Positions 1 to 8,085 are shown, counted from the stretch's first letter. The stretch: 64,000 bases of DNA from Pseudomonadota bacterium (GCA_022709365.1 JAKLIY010000008.1:1-64000), one strand, 5' to 3'. Numbers and translations are program-made. Notes: generated from the letters alone by a model not told the origin.

Positions 1-39
1 GATATAGGCTCCAGCCTTGATCTCTTCCAGTTTAGCCAT
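1..39 (-). CDS. 5' end of an unidentified gene, cut by the window edge
   Basis: Only the first 13 codons are inside the window, reading MAKLEEIKAGAYI. The ATG overlaps the stop of the small minus-strand frame upstream of it. Helicases encoded beside restriction genes often begin with a similar 'KLE-I--GA' stretch, but 13 residues cannot establish this. The context, just after a restriction-endonuclease remnant, is compatible with a restriction/helicase locus running off the left edge. Confidence 0.35.
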   Translation of the reverse strand, partial: MAKLEEIKAGAYI

Positions 40-160
40 AATGGTTACCCAGTGATCCCCCATGAGCGAAATACCGCTGCCGCTGCACAATCCAATTCAC
101 GCCGCAGGTTTTGCTGGTACTGTCCAGTAACGGCCTCAGTCGGTTTTCATGCGCTTGCAT
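32..160 (-). other. short reading frame, possible gene fragment (42 aa)
   Basis: An open frame from ATG at 160 to a stop at 32 encodes about 42 residues ending LGNHYG. It overlaps the end of the endonuclease remnant at 147-299 in another frame and its stop overlaps the next start codon. That ATG/TAA overlap is typical of a real gene junction, so this could be the 3' remnant of a longer gene joined to the endonuclease 5' end by a deletion. No family was recognised. Confidence 0.3.
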
Positions 161-299
161 GAGGGTCTGTTGACGCAACCCGGCGGTGGCGCCGTCCGGT
201 CAGAATCTCATGGGTGATGCCATTCTCGTCAAACCGGAAATGGCGTTGCGGCCCCACGAATGGGGAGTTAATGACTGGGTTTTCGATGAGATCAGCCAT
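147..299 (-). pseudogene. 5' remnant of a BPTD_3080-family restriction endonuclease/helicase
   Basis: The 50-codon frame begins MADLIENPVINSPF and continues PQRHFRFDENGITHEI and GRR. From memory this is the characteristic N-terminus of the roughly 1000-residue DEAD/DEAH-type restriction enzymes of the BPTD_3080 family. After GRR the match is lost and the frame stops, so nearly the whole enzyme is missing. A ribbon-helix-helix-like gene lies directly upstream on the same strand, as expected at such loci. The identification rests on about 38 residues. Confidence 0.6.
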
Positions 300-310
300 G
301 ACCGGCGCGA

Positions 311-517
311 TCAGGCGGTCAGAGCATCGTGAGGGTAGAGCTTGGCGTCAGGCGTCGCATCCGGGATCGCCAGGCCGCGCTGCTGGCAATATGCGCAGAT
401 CATCACTTCGAGCATGTTGGAGAGACTGCGGCGCTCCAGCGCGGCGGCGATACGCACGGCCTGCTTAAGGGCCGGGTCAATACGGGCGGTGAGGGTGTCC
501 GTTTTGGCAGTGGGCAT
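311..517 (-). CDS. small ribbon-helix-helix-like DNA-binding protein
   Basis: The 68-residue product begins MPTAKTDTLTARIDPALKQA and continues with RRSLSNMLEVMI. This is the strand-helix-helix pattern of Arc/CopG-type proteins: a short beta strand near residues 8-12 followed by two helices. Such proteins bind DNA as dimers and act as local repressors or antitoxins. It sits 11 bp upstream of the endonuclease remnant on the same strand, so it is probably the surviving regulator of a deleted restriction locus. No toxin partner is visible. The ATG at 517 is the only good start. Confidence 0.6.
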   Translation of the reverse strand: MPTAKTDTLTARIDPALKQAVRIAAALERRSLSNMLEVMICAYCQQRGLAIPDATPDAKLYPHDALTA

Positions 518-759
518 GGTGTGTTATGGACTGCGGTTGTTATTTTTTATGGCGAACGTATGAACACCCTACTACAAAGAAAGACTGGAATATAGATGGT
601 GCATTACTGGGTTTTTGTGCAGCGCCCAGACCCCCTTAATTTGCTGCTTTAGCGATACTTTCGCCAATATAAGGAGACGATTGACCCACGCCAAGCGCCG
701 ATGCCTGCGACAAACCAGGGTTGTCAGCCGGAACCGCCGAAAATTCCGTCACACCCCCT

Positions 760-1302
760 TTAGCCTGCAAGCTGCTTGATGCGCTCGGCAAGGTGTCCAA
801 ATGCTTCATTCACGTACTCCAATGCCCTGGGTTCTGCGCCCTGCGCACGTAAAGCGCTTTTGAAGCTTTCCAGATCGGAAAGCCATTGCTGATGGAGCTG
901 ATCCATCTCACGAACTTGAGGCTGAGCGACTTGCCGGTGGCCGCTCCCAAGAAACGCCTGATAGCCGCGCTCCAGGGTTGCCGCTGTTGCCAGTAACTGA
1001 GCCGCACGTTGCTGGTGCGCTTCAGAAAGCGGAGCCAGGCCGTCATAGGGCCGCGATGCCTTCTGGCGTTCGGCTTCAAACGCCTCTTCCATGATGCGGG
1101 CATAGCGGTAGAAACCGGAGAATTCGTGGGACAGCGCCAGGAGTTGATCGTCGGTGGTCCCGACCCAAATCCGGTGCAACTCGGGCACATAGCCCATCAT
1201 GCGATGGATGATGGCCGGAGCGTCATTGACCCCTTGGGCCGCAAGCTGGTGCATGTGCTCATCCATCTTTGCCGCCAATCGGCGAAATTCATTCATGCTC
1301 AT
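760..1302 (-). CDS. hypothetical protein, 180 aa, mostly helical
   Basis: I do not recognise this protein. It begins MSMNEFRRLAAKMDEHMHQL and is rich in Ala, Gln, Glu and Leu, with long stretches likely to be alpha-helical and no signal peptide or membrane segment. There is no recognisable catalytic motif. A second ATG two codons in (MNEFRR) is an equally possible start. Flanking noncoding gaps of about 200 bp on both sides suggest an independent transcription unit. Confidence is for the gene being real, based on length, codon usage and protein-like composition. Confidence 0.7.
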   Translation of the reverse strand: MSMNEFRRLAAKMDEHMHQLAAQGVNDAPAIIHRMMGYVPELHRIWVGTTDDQLLALSHEFSGFYRYARIMEEAFEAERQKASRPYDGLAPLSEAHQQRAAQLLATAATLERGYQAFLGSGHRQVAQPQVREMDQLHQQWLSDLESFKSALRAQGAEPRALEYVNEAFGHLAERIKQLAG

Positions 1303-1503
1303 ACCGATCCTTCCATCACCGTCGTGTCTGCCAAGTCACCGATTCGATGCTACTCCCAAATCACTGCCCAACCGTCGAACAGGGTTCGGCTCACGGTGAT
1401 CGTGTAGAACCGTAGCCGGTTGCGGGTGGATTCGCGCCGCTCCAGGTGTCTCGCAGGGGGGTTGCGGAAACGATTGCCCCGAAGAACCGAATCAACAACC
1501 TTC

Positions 1504-1959
1504 TCAGTCTTTCTTAACGACCAGCATCGTTGTCTGGTATTCAATCACCGGCTGATCACGCTGGTTATAGGCTTTGTTTTGGTAGATGAACAGGAATCGC
1601 TCCGGGTGTTTGGTGGGGCGCAGTTCGACCACTTCGGCCTCCGCACGGAGGGTATCTCCAAACAACACCGGAGACGTGATCTTCATCCGGTCCACGCCGA
1701 TGTAGGCATAAATTTCATAGCCGTCCTGGGCCAGAAACTCGGTGATGGTATCCGCATGGTGGACCAGACCGTCGGCGACGGCAAAGATGACCGGTCCGGC
1801 CAAGGAGCGTTCCTTAAACCAAGTGCCCTTGGCATACTCGGCATTGCTATGCACGGCCATATTGAACCAGGTCAGTTGATGCAGGAGGGAGAAGTCCCCG
1901 ACATCCAGCGTCCGGCAAACCCGACCGGGAATTTTGGCACCCGCAGTGACTTTACCCAT
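1504..1959 (-). CDS. MaoC-like acyl dehydratase / hotdog-fold protein
   Basis: The 151-residue product has the layout of single-hotdog MaoC-type dehydratases. Near the N-terminus is FSLLHQLTWFNMAVHSNAEY, then GPVIFAVADGLVH, then a C-terminal half with SPVLFGDTLRAEAEVVELRP, which is typical of the family's second half. MaoC proteins hydrate or dehydrate enoyl-CoA thioesters, but diverged members have unknown substrates and the usual catalytic D-x4-H pair is not obvious here. I chose ATG 1959 over 1974 because GAGGAA stands about 7 bp upstream of it. It is a likely chromosomal-type cargo gene. Confidence 0.75.
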   Translation of the reverse strand: MGKVTAGAKIPGRVCRTLDVGDFSLLHQLTWFNMAVHSNAEYAKGTWFKERSLAGPVIFAVADGLVHHADTITEFLAQDGYEIYAYIGVDRMKITSPVLFGDTLRAEAEVVELRPTKHPERFLFIYQNKAYNQRDQPVIEYQTTMLVVKKD

Positions 1960-1979
1960 AAAACGGTTCCTCATTGCGA

Positions 1980-2180
1980 TTAGGGATCATTCTGCTCCGC
2001 TCGCTGCTCCGCACGGGGCGCGACGCCGCACCTGCCCGCCGCTTCCCAGCCCCGCTCCGCCATGATCCGGCGGATGACCTCGGCCTGCTCGGGTGTGACC
2101 CAACCCTGCACATGCACCAAGCCCCGTGCGCTCAGGCGCTGGCGGTAGCGCTGCTGCTTGTCGGCGTTGCTATAGGCCAT
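1980..2180 (-). CDS. small conserved-looking hypothetical protein, 66 aa
   Basis: The product begins MAYSNADKQQRYRQRLSARG and continues with VHVQGWVTPEQAEVIRRIMA. The pattern of a basic N-terminal arm, a short strand (VHVQGWV) and two helices resembles small ribbon-helix-helix DNA-binding proteins common on plasmids and ICEs, but I cannot assign a named family. It lies just upstream of the MaoC-like gene on the same strand. The last 15 residues are low-complexity (RAEQRAEQ). Confidence 0.55.
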   Translation of the reverse strand: MAYSNADKQQRYRQRLSARGLVHVQGWVTPEQAEVIRRIMAERGWEAAGRCGVAPRAEQRAEQNDP

Positions 2181-2236
2181 GGGCTACCCTATAGTGATTA
2201 TGGTTATATGTTACCAGACTCCCCATTGGAACCCCC

Positions 2237-2740
2237 ATGAAATCAGCCTGCCTGTTATCCGTGGTCATGCTCTCTCTGACAACTGGGCCGGCGATGGCCG
2301 TGAACAAGTGCGTCAACGAACACGGTCAAGTGGTCTATCAAAGCGCGCCCTGTCCGACGACAGCCAAAGGTAGCGAGATCACCCTCCAGAAAGCGCCTCC
2401 GGCCCCAGTAACCTCACCGACTGATGCAGAGGAACTGAAACGCATCCAGCAAACCGCCAGCACCCTGGAGCGCGAGCGCAGACTGAAGGACATCGACCGC
2501 GAGATAGGCAGTGTGGAAGGATTGATCACCAATTACCGCCAAGCAATGAACAACGAATTGAGCGCCCTGCAACAGAAAAAGCAGCTTGCTAACAACAACC
2601 TGGCGGGCGCTACCTGGGAACAAAGCATTTCGGCTGAAATGAGCGCCGTTACCCAAAAATACGACACACTGATCCGCAACCAACAAACCCGAATTGAACG
2701 GCTACGCGCTGACGCCGACCTGTTGCGCAAGACAGAATAA
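2237..2740 (+). CDS. DUF4124-domain secreted protein with coiled coil
   Basis: The 167-residue product starts with a clear signal peptide (MKSACLLSVVMLSLTTGPAMA) and then a DUF4124 motif, KCVNEHGQVVYQSAPCP. This small cysteine-containing domain is found in many gammaproteobacterial periplasmic proteins of unknown role. Residues from about 65 to the end are strongly helical and charged (LKRIQQTASTLERERRLKDI and following), consistent with a periplasmic coiled coil. No enzymatic function is implied. The next gene follows after about 20 bp on the same strand. Confidence 0.8.
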   Translation: MKSACLLSVVMLSLTTGPAMAVNKCVNEHGQVVYQSAPCPTTAKGSEITLQKAPPAPVTSPTDAEELKRIQQTASTLERERRLKDIDREIGSVEGLITNYRQAMNNELSALQQKKQLANNNLAGATWEQSISAEMSAVTQKYDTLIRNQQTRIERLRADADLLRKTE

Positions 2741-2762
2741 CCCAAGCTGGAAATCCGATACG

Positions 2763-3035
2763 ATGGAAGACCCCCCTCCCTACTGCACCGGCCCCACCGA
2801 CAGCGCTGAACCGCCCCTCACCACCGAGGACTTGATCGCGCTGGCCCATGCTCAGCGCCAGGGCATCCCCTACGAGACCGGCGAACAGTGGCTCGCCCGG
2901 TTGCCGGAGCGGTTGCGCGACCTGGCCGACCTGATCCTGGGCGGCAAGATGAACGCTGGGGAAATGGCCTACGCCCTAGCGGCACTGATCGACAGCATCG
3001 AGCACGCGCCGGCCGATGCCCGGAAGGTCCATTGA
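2763..3035 (+). CDS. small family protein, 90 aa (first of three related copies in the window)
   Basis: The 90-residue product begins MEDPPPYCTGPTDSAEPPLT. Its C-terminal half, WLARLPERLRDLADLILGGK followed by AGEMAYALAALIDSIE, is related to that of the gene at 9364-9648 and the broken copy at 25797-26087. The shared core is L-x2-LP-V/E-x-LR-L-D-I/L-G followed by A-Y-(RK/AL)-A-LIDxIE. It is a soluble, helical protein of unknown function. ATG 2763 was chosen over an earlier ATG at 2694 because it excludes the overlap with the upstream gene. Its stop overlaps the TTG start of the Sel1 lipoprotein by 4 bp, suggesting translational coupling. Confidence 0.65.
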   Translation: MEDPPPYCTGPTDSAEPPLTTEDLIALAHAQRQGIPYETGEQWLARLPERLRDLADLILGGKMNAGEMAYALAALIDSIEHAPADARKVH

Positions 3036-3574
3036 ATACCCGCCGTCTCGCCGTCCTGCTGCTCGGCCTGACCCTCGCCGGTTGCTCCAATCCCGGCGAT
3101 GACATCCCCCCGGCCCTGGCCGCACTCCACCAGCGGGCCGCTGGAGGCGATGCCGCCGCCCAACTGGAACTCGGACTGCATTACGTCACCGGCACAGGGA
3201 TTCCGCCTGATGAGCAGGCCGCGTTGCGCTGGATCGGGAACGCCGCCGCTCAGGGGAGCGCCGCTGCCTTGTGTGAGTTGGGCAGCTATTACACCCTGGA
3301 ACCGCACCAGGATTACGGGCGGGCCGCTGGCCTGCTCCAACAATCCGCCCTGCAAGGCTTCGCCCCGGCGCAAAGCAGCCTGGCGATCTTGTACTGGGCC
3401 GGGAAGGGTGTGCCGCAAGACCGGATCGAAGCCTACGCCTGGCTCGGTCTGGCCGCTGAACAGGGCGAACAGGCGGCGTTGGAGGGGCAGCCCGGCCTCC
3501 AGGCGGAATTGAGCGACGCGGAGTTGCAGCAGGCATGGCAACGGGCGCAACAATACCGCCAGGGACCACTGTAA
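3032..3574 (+). CDS. Sel1-repeat lipoprotein
   Basis: The 180-residue product begins with a lipoprotein signal, LNTRRLAVLLLGLTLAGCSN, with lipobox LAGC around residue 18. It then carries about three Sel1-type tetratricopeptide-like repeats: GDAAAQLELGLHYVTGTGIP, GSAAALCELGSYYTLE and FAPAQSSLAILYWAGKGVPQ. Sel1 repeats form helical solenoids for protein-protein contact, and lipidated members sit in the cell envelope. The TTG start at 3032 overlaps the upstream stop by 4 bp and places the hydrophobic signal at the N-terminus. An upstream in-frame extension would put the signal internally, so it was rejected. Confidence 0.8.
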   Translation: MNTRRLAVLLLGLTLAGCSNPGDDIPPALAALHQRAAGGDAAAQLELGLHYVTGTGIPPDEQAALRWIGNAAAQGSAAALCELGSYYTLEPHQDYGRAAGLLQQSALQGFAPAQSSLAILYWAGKGVPQDRIEAYAWLGLAAEQGEQAALEGQPGLQAELSDAELQQAWQRAQQYRQGPL

Positions 3575-3605
3575 CCGTTACCGGAATGCTTGAGGAGGAA
3601 CCCCG

Positions 3606-4169
3606 ATGACCCTCATGGAAAACATGGCCTATCCCACTGACGTGGTGGCGTTCTGGTTTGCGCCGGACGTTCAGCCGTTGTGGTTCGCCGCCACGCCCGA
3701 CTTTGATGAGCGGTTGCGGGCGCGCTTCCTGACCACCTATCGGGCGGCGGCGGCCGGTCAGTTGACCGACTGGGACACCACCGCCGAGGGAGCGCTGGCG
3801 CTGGTCATCGTTCTCGATCAATTTCCACTGAACCTGTTCCGGGGCCAGCCCGACAGCTTCGCCACCGAAGCGGCCGCCCGGGTCGTGGCCGACCGCGCCA
3901 TGGCCCACGGCTTCGATCAAGCGTTGCCGCCCGAGCAGCGCCAGTTTCTGTATTTACCGTTCATGCACAGCGAGACGTTGGCCGATCAGGAGCGCTCGGT
4001 GCGGCTATACCAGCAACCGGGCCTGGAGGAGAGCTTGCCCTTCGCCCGTCATCACCACGCGCTGATCCAGCGGTTTGGCCGCTTCCCGCACCGTAACGCC
4101 ATTTTGGGCCGGATCAGCACCGCCGAGGAACTCGCCTACCTGGCCTCGCCCGGGGCGTTTCACGGCTGA
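3606..4169 (+). CDS. DUF924 family protein
   Basis: The 187-residue protein matches the DUF924 layout: VVAFWFAPDVQPLWFAATP near the start, FDERLRARF, then the core LALVIVLDQFPLNLFRG and, after the middle, LYLPFMHSETLADQERSVRL and HRNAILGR. The family is widespread, soluble, TPR-like in fold and of unknown function. The length agrees with the usual 180-200 residues. A GGAGG sequence precedes the ATG at 3606; a second ATG (MENMAYP) four codons in is a possible alternative. Confidence 0.85.
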   Translation: MTLMENMAYPTDVVAFWFAPDVQPLWFAATPDFDERLRARFLTTYRAAAAGQLTDWDTTAEGALALVIVLDQFPLNLFRGQPDSFATEAAARVVADRAMAHGFDQALPPEQRQFLYLPFMHSETLADQERSVRLYQQPGLEESLPFARHHHALIQRFGRFPHRNAILGRISTAEELAYLASPGAFHG

Positions 4170-4238
4170 GGGGAATAGGCCGTTGCCATTATTCTTCATG
4201 AGCTGCGGTACCCGTCACGGTTTAAATCCTTGAGTGAC

Positions 4239-4658
4239 TTACATCACGATGCAAAAATGAATCGCCTTTCCTGCCGCTACCGCCCGCTCAAGCTCCGCTT
4301 TGCAATCGAGCAAGTCGGCTTCGACATCCGCTTGTGTCCAGACCTCAGTCGCCGCCATGGCCCCGGCATGGGCTTGTAGATAGGTGAGGAGGGTCTCAAC
4401 CGAACGCAGCGCCTCAGCAGCGTCAAACCATTGGGCGGCGGCGGCCGGCCAGCCATCTTCCGCTTCTGCAAACTCTCCGGTTTCGTCCAGATTGTAGCGG
4501 AGGTCGGTATCATCGTAGAAATCCGACAACGGTTGGACCGAAAGTTTGACGGCCAACTGCTCCAGTGGCTCGGCAAGATCCAACAGAGCCGAGTGATCGG
4601 ATTCATTGCTTTCGTATTGATCGCCGTCCCGGAGATTGATCCAAAGAGTAGAACTCAT
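4239..4658 (-). CDS. hypothetical acidic protein, 139 aa
   Basis: The product begins MSSTLWINLRDGDQYESNES and is acidic and helical, with no signal peptide and no motif I recognise. It looks like a genuine cytoplasmic protein judging by composition and its isolated position between convergent and codirectional genes. No functional statement can be made. Confidence 0.6.
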   Translation of the reverse strand: MSSTLWINLRDGDQYESNESDHSALLDLAEPLEQLAVKLSVQPLSDFYDDTDLRYNLDETGEFAEAEDGWPAAAAQWFDAAEALRSVETLLTYLQAHAGAMAATEVWTQADVEADLLDCKAELERAVAAGKAIHFCIVM

Positions 4659-4731
4659 GTTACTCCTTCAATCACAGGTTTCTTTAGGCATCCGATTAAT
4701 GACATAACGGTCCGTTACTGTATCTAAGGCG

Positions 4732-5319
4732 TTAGTCGATCAATTTAGCCTTAGCTTTTTTAAATAACGCCATGATTGGCAATTGACGCTGACCCGGCTC
4801 TACTACAAAGGATTGTCCAGCCATGATGCGACCGGGCAATTCTACGGCTAAATAAAAACCACAAAAACCACTTTGAACCATTTTTTTGGCGGCTTTGGAG
4901 TCCCCCATCACCGCATTGAATTTATCGCAGGGTTCGCGGGGTTGCGTGACTCGCAAGGTACAGTCGGGAAAACACAGCCTATCTCCCACATACAGCATGG
5001 ATTCCAGCAAACCGGTTAGCGTTAAATTCTCGCCAAGAGTTCCATACGGCAACTCGGTAGATAGTCCCCTTGCTGATCTTTGCGCCCGCCAAAACGGGTA
5101 ATGTTCTGCGGGATAAGCATAAACCGCTTTCGAGAGGCCGCCGTGTACCGTCAAATCGGCTTGTTCATCGCCATCGAGGCCCAGTTTATTCACGGCAACG
5201 GGTCCCTCAACCGCTTGTTTGCCCATACCGCTCAATACGGTTCGGTCGCCCATTTGAAGTGGCAATGCCCTACCGATTTGTACACTGAGAACCCGGCATT
5301 GTGGTTGAAGCATCATCAT
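4732..5319 (-). CDS. MOSC-domain protein
   Basis: The 195-residue protein has the YiiM-type MOSC signature: LGLDGDEQADLTVHGGLSKA near residue 50, YPAEHYPFW, GENLTLTGL and the key cysteine in RVTQPREPCDKFNAVMGD. MOSC proteins bind the molybdenum cofactor through that cysteine and act in molybdenum-dependent reduction of N-hydroxylated compounds or in sulfur transfer. The length matches YiiM homologues, and the C-terminus carries the usual SGFCGFYLAVELPGRI segment. It is followed 7 bp later by a thioesterase on the same strand but is probably functionally unrelated to it. Confidence 0.85.
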   Translation of the reverse strand: MMMLQPQCRVLSVQIGRALPLQMGDRTVLSGMGKQAVEGPVAVNKLGLDGDEQADLTVHGGLSKAVYAYPAEHYPFWRAQRSARGLSTELPYGTLGENLTLTGLLESMLYVGDRLCFPDCTLRVTQPREPCDKFNAVMGDSKAAKKMVQSGFCGFYLAVELPGRIMAGQSFVVEPGQRQLPIMALFKKAKAKLID

Positions 5320-5325
5320 TTGCTC

Positions 5326-5769
5326 TCAGGGAACTGTTGATTCAGAGGCAAGAATACTCTCCCGCTTGCGGTAAACCATCGCCTGACTCTTGGCAATCAG
5401 TGGGTCGCGATTCTTTTCCGTCACGGTGATCTCGTAGAGCGCGGTAGCGCCGCCCAAATGGACTTCCCTGGCTTCAGCCACCCAATGATCGCCAACTTGA
5501 GTCGCCCGAAGAAAGTTAATCCTCACATTGAGCGCCACCGCTGTTGTACCGTGTGAATGGCTCGCTGCCGCAAAGGCAATATCGCCTAAACCAAAAATGA
5601 TTCCACCGTGGGTGGTTCCATGAAAATTCAGCATATCCTCGGTGACCACCAAGGACACACGACTGTAGCCACTCTCTATGGCTTCTATCGTTGCGCCAAG
5701 CCAATGCGCATAGGCATCTTGGCGAAGATGTACGGCAAGGTCAGCACTGATCATGACCGATATCCGCAT
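5326..5769 (-). CDS. PaaI-like hotdog thioesterase
   Basis: The 147-residue protein has the PaaI-type motif NFHGTTHGGIIFGLGDIAFA, in which the Asn-x-x-Gly-x-x-HGG loop and the following Asp form the usual active-site region, then NVRINFLRATQVGDHWVAEA. These enzymes hydrolyse acyl-CoA, for instance phenylacetyl-CoA derivatives, as tetramers. The length fits. Two starts are possible, ATG 5769 and ATG 5754 (MISADLAV); neither has a strong Shine-Dalgarno sequence. Confidence 0.85.
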   Translation of the reverse strand: MRISVMISADLAVHLRQDAYAHWLGATIEAIESGYSRVSLVVTEDMLNFHGTTHGGIIFGLGDIAFAAASHSHGTTAVALNVRINFLRATQVGDHWVAEAREVHLGGATALYEITVTEKNRDPLIAKSQAMVYRKRESILASESTVP

Positions 5770-5888
5770 AACGGCTCGCGCCGATCAACAGCGCCGCCCA
5801 AGAGGCGCCGACAAAGGCGCCGGTGGGACGCTGAACGGAGGGTTTCATGAGGGTGAAGCTCCTGATCATCGTCAAAGGTCAACAGGGA

Positions 5889-6536
5889 TTAAAGCGTATC
5901 ATGATCCGGTGGGATACCCTTCTGCTCCACCGGCTTGCGGGCAATCACCCAGTAGAAGGTCTCTCCGCCGGTGTCGATCAGCCGGGCGCTGACCACCGCC
6001 AGCCCCGCCGCTTGCAGCTTGCCCAGCCCGACCTCGGGCCGGTCGTGGCTGTAGGGCCGCCGCCGCCCCAGGAACTCCCTCTCGCCGTCGAACTCGTCCT
6101 GGCCGGTGTACTCCCGCGTCGCCAGCGTCAGCAGCAGCGCCCCGCCTGGCGTCAGCACCCGCGCGAACCCCGAAAACAGGGCTGCATGTTCAGCGCGGGG
6201 CAGATGGAAGACCACGTAAACAGCGGCGATGCCGTCAAAGGAGGCCGGCGGGAACTCCAGCGCGCGCACGTCCATCCGCTGGAAGGTCGCTTCCGGCACT
6301 TGCCGCCGGGCCAGCGCCAGCATCCGTTCCGAGAGGTCGATGCCGGTCACGGTATCCCCCCGCTCGACGAAGTAGCGGGCGACCGGTTCCCCGGCCCCGC
6401 AACCGGCATCCAGGACGCGCACGCCCGGCGGGAGAAAGCGCGCGAACTCCTCCAGAACCGGCGTGGTGTCGAAGAGATGCCGGCCGGCGGCGTAGGTTTC
6501 CGCCAAATCGTCGTACAGCAGGGCCAAATCGGGCAT
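5889..6536 (-). CDS. class I SAM-dependent methyltransferase
   Basis: The 215-residue protein shows the class I Rossmann motifs: VRVLDAGCGAGEPVARYF (motif I, residues about 40-57), DTVTGIDLSERMLALARR (motif II acidic residue), and FDGIAAVYVVFHLPRAEHAA and LTPGGALLLTLATREYTGQD downstream. It most resembles small-molecule methyltransferases of the UbiE/Methyltransf_11 type; the substrate cannot be inferred. It is divergent from the EndA-like gene, with a shared promoter region of about 80 bp. Confidence 0.85.
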   Translation of the reverse strand: MPDLALLYDDLAETYAAGRHLFDTTPVLEEFARFLPPGVRVLDAGCGAGEPVARYFVERGDTVTGIDLSERMLALARRQVPEATFQRMDVRALEFPPASFDGIAAVYVVFHLPRAEHAALFSGFARVLTPGGALLLTLATREYTGQDEFDGEREFLGRRRPYSHDRPEVGLGKLQAAGLAVVSARLIDTGGETFYWVIARKPVEQKGIPPDHDTL

Positions 6537-6615
6537 GGGCGGGTGTCTCCGGGGTCAAAACGCAGGGCGGTTGTTTGCTACAGTTTAGTCCTTTCACCCC
6601 GACCGGACCGCCTCC

Positions 6616-7698
6616 ATGGCCAAACGCTCCACCCGCTCCCGCGCCTCGACCCGCCTCCCCAAGACCATAACCGGCATCATCACCGCCATTGCCCTGGCTG
6701 TGCTCGCCGCCCTGGGCATCCAGACGGACTGGTTTCACGGGAAACCCGCCGCCCCGCCGACGGAACGCCCGCCCGTCGCGCGAACCACCCCCCCGCCCGG
6801 CAACCTGCCGAACACGCCTGGCACGTTTACGGCGGCCAAGAAAGCACTTTACGAGCAGGTCTACGCCGATCACCGCATCACGTTCTATTGCGGTTGCCGG
6901 TACGATGCCGACCGCCGGATCGACCTGGGAAGCTGCGGCCTGGAATCCCTGGCCGACAAGCCCAGGGCGCAACAGATCGAAGCCGAGCACCTTTTCCCTG
7001 CCGCGCAATTCGGGAATTTTCGCCCGTGCTGGCGCAGTCCCGGCGACTTCCCCGCGTGCGCCAAGAGCGACGGGCGAACCCTCTCTGGCCGGGCCTGCTG
7101 CCAGCGGGTAGACCCGGTCTTCGAGGCCGCTCACAATGATTTGATGAACTTGGTTCCCGCCGTGGGCGAGGTCAACGGCAAACGGAGTGATTTCAACTGG
7201 GGGATGATTCCGGGTGAGCCTCGCGTGTTCGGAGCTTGCAACTTTGAGGTAGACAGCGGCATCCGCCGCGTGGAACCACCGGAGAACATTCAGGGCGACA
7301 TCGCCCGCACCATGTTCTACATGGCCGATACTTACGGTTTTAACCTGTCCCGCCAGGATGAGCAGTTGTTCACCGCCTGGAGCCGACAGGACCCGCCCGA
7401 CGCCTGGGAGATCGAGCGCACCCGGCGTATCGCCGCCATTCAGGGCCAGGGCAACCGTTTTGTCGAGAACTACGCGGCGTTGTTCGGCAAGGCCGCTCCC
7501 GCGCCATCGACACCGGCAACATTGCCCGCCCCCGCGCTCGTCGCTGCCCACCCGGCGGGCTGGGCTTGCGGCGCCAAGTCCACTTGCGGGCAGATGAGCA
7601 GTTGCGACGAGGCCAAATTCCATCTCATACAATGCGGGGTGAAGAGCCTGGATCGGGACGGCGATGGGATACCCTGCGCCTCGCTCTGTCGCCGCTGA
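6616..7698 (+). CDS. EndA/NucM-type endonuclease fused to an excalibur calcium-binding domain
   Basis: The 360-residue protein has an N-terminal membrane anchor (ITGIITAIALAVLAALGIQ, about residues 17-35) and a Pro-rich linker. A nuclease domain of endonuclease I type follows, with FYCGCRYD, IEAEHLFPAAQFG and FEAAHNDLMNLVPAVGEVNG (His-Asn metal-binding core). A C-terminal excalibur domain (CGQMSSCDEAKFHLIQCG, then LDRDGDGIPC) has DxDxDG calcium ligands. EndA-type enzymes are periplasmic or extracellular non-specific nucleases. Excalibur fusions are better known for thermonuclease-like proteins, so this pairing is uncommon in my experience. Confidence 0.85.
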   Translation: MAKRSTRSRASTRLPKTITGIITAIALAVLAALGIQTDWFHGKPAAPPTERPPVARTTPPPGNLPNTPGTFTAAKKALYEQVYADHRITFYCGCRYDADRRIDLGSCGLESLADKPRAQQIEAEHLFPAAQFGNFRPCWRSPGDFPACAKSDGRTLSGRACCQRVDPVFEAAHNDLMNLVPAVGEVNGKRSDFNWGMIPGEPRVFGACNFEVDSGIRRVEPPENIQGDIARTMFYMADTYGFNLSRQDEQLFTAWSRQDPPDAWEIERTRRIAAIQGQGNRFVENYAALFGKAAPAPSTPATLPAPALVAAHPAGWACGAKSTCGQMSSCDEAKFHLIQCGVKSLDRDGDGIPCASLCRR

Positions 7699-7715
7699 CA
7701 TGGGGGGAAAACGCC

Positions 7716-8042
7716 ATGGCCTGGGTTTATCTGATCGTGGCCGGCCTGTTTGAAATCGGCTGGCCGGTCGGCCTGAAGCTGTCGCAGACGCCGGGCCGGT
7801 TCGTGTTGGGCGTGATCATCGCCGTGGTGTGCATGGCCGCCAGCGGGGCCTTCCTGTGGCTGGCCCAGCGGAGCATTCCCATCGGCACCGCCTACGCGGT
7901 CTGGACCGGCATTGGCGCGGCAGGCACTTTCGCGGTCGGCATCGCGTTCTACGGCGATTCTGCGGGCGCGTTGCGGCTGATTTCGGTCGGCTTGATCATC
8001 GCCGGCATCGTCGGCTTGAAACTGGCGCATGGCTCCGGCTGA
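7716..8042 (+). CDS. sugE: SMR-family transporter, SugE/Gdx-like
   Basis: The 108-residue protein has the four-helix small-multidrug-resistance layout. It starts MAWVYLIVAGLFEIGWPVGLK with the essential Glu in TM1 (E13) and continues WLAQRSIPIGTAYAVWTGIG and LIIAGIVGLKL. The W-x-x-x-LK and GTAYAVWTGIG pattern is that of SugE/Gdx, which exports guanidinium and some quaternary ammonium compounds as antiparallel dimers. ATG 7716 gives exactly the family length. No guanidine riboswitch fits in the 17 bp before it. Confidence 0.85.
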   Translation: MAWVYLIVAGLFEIGWPVGLKLSQTPGRFVLGVIIAVVCMAASGAFLWLAQRSIPIGTAYAVWTGIGAAGTFAVGIAFYGDSAGALRLISVGLIIAGIVGLKLAHGSG

Positions 8043-8085
8043 TGGAAGCATAGTCGCGGATTAGTGGTTTTAGGAGTCTTTCCCC

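Noticed and set aside
5847..7139. Plus-strand frame of 430 codons
   Set aside because: It runs across the methyltransferase (opposite strand) and into the EndA-like gene in another frame; no protein-like segments were seen outside those shadows.
7699..7715. Guanidine riboswitch before sugE
   Set aside because: Only 17 bp separate the gene from the upstream stop codon, too short for the aptamer.
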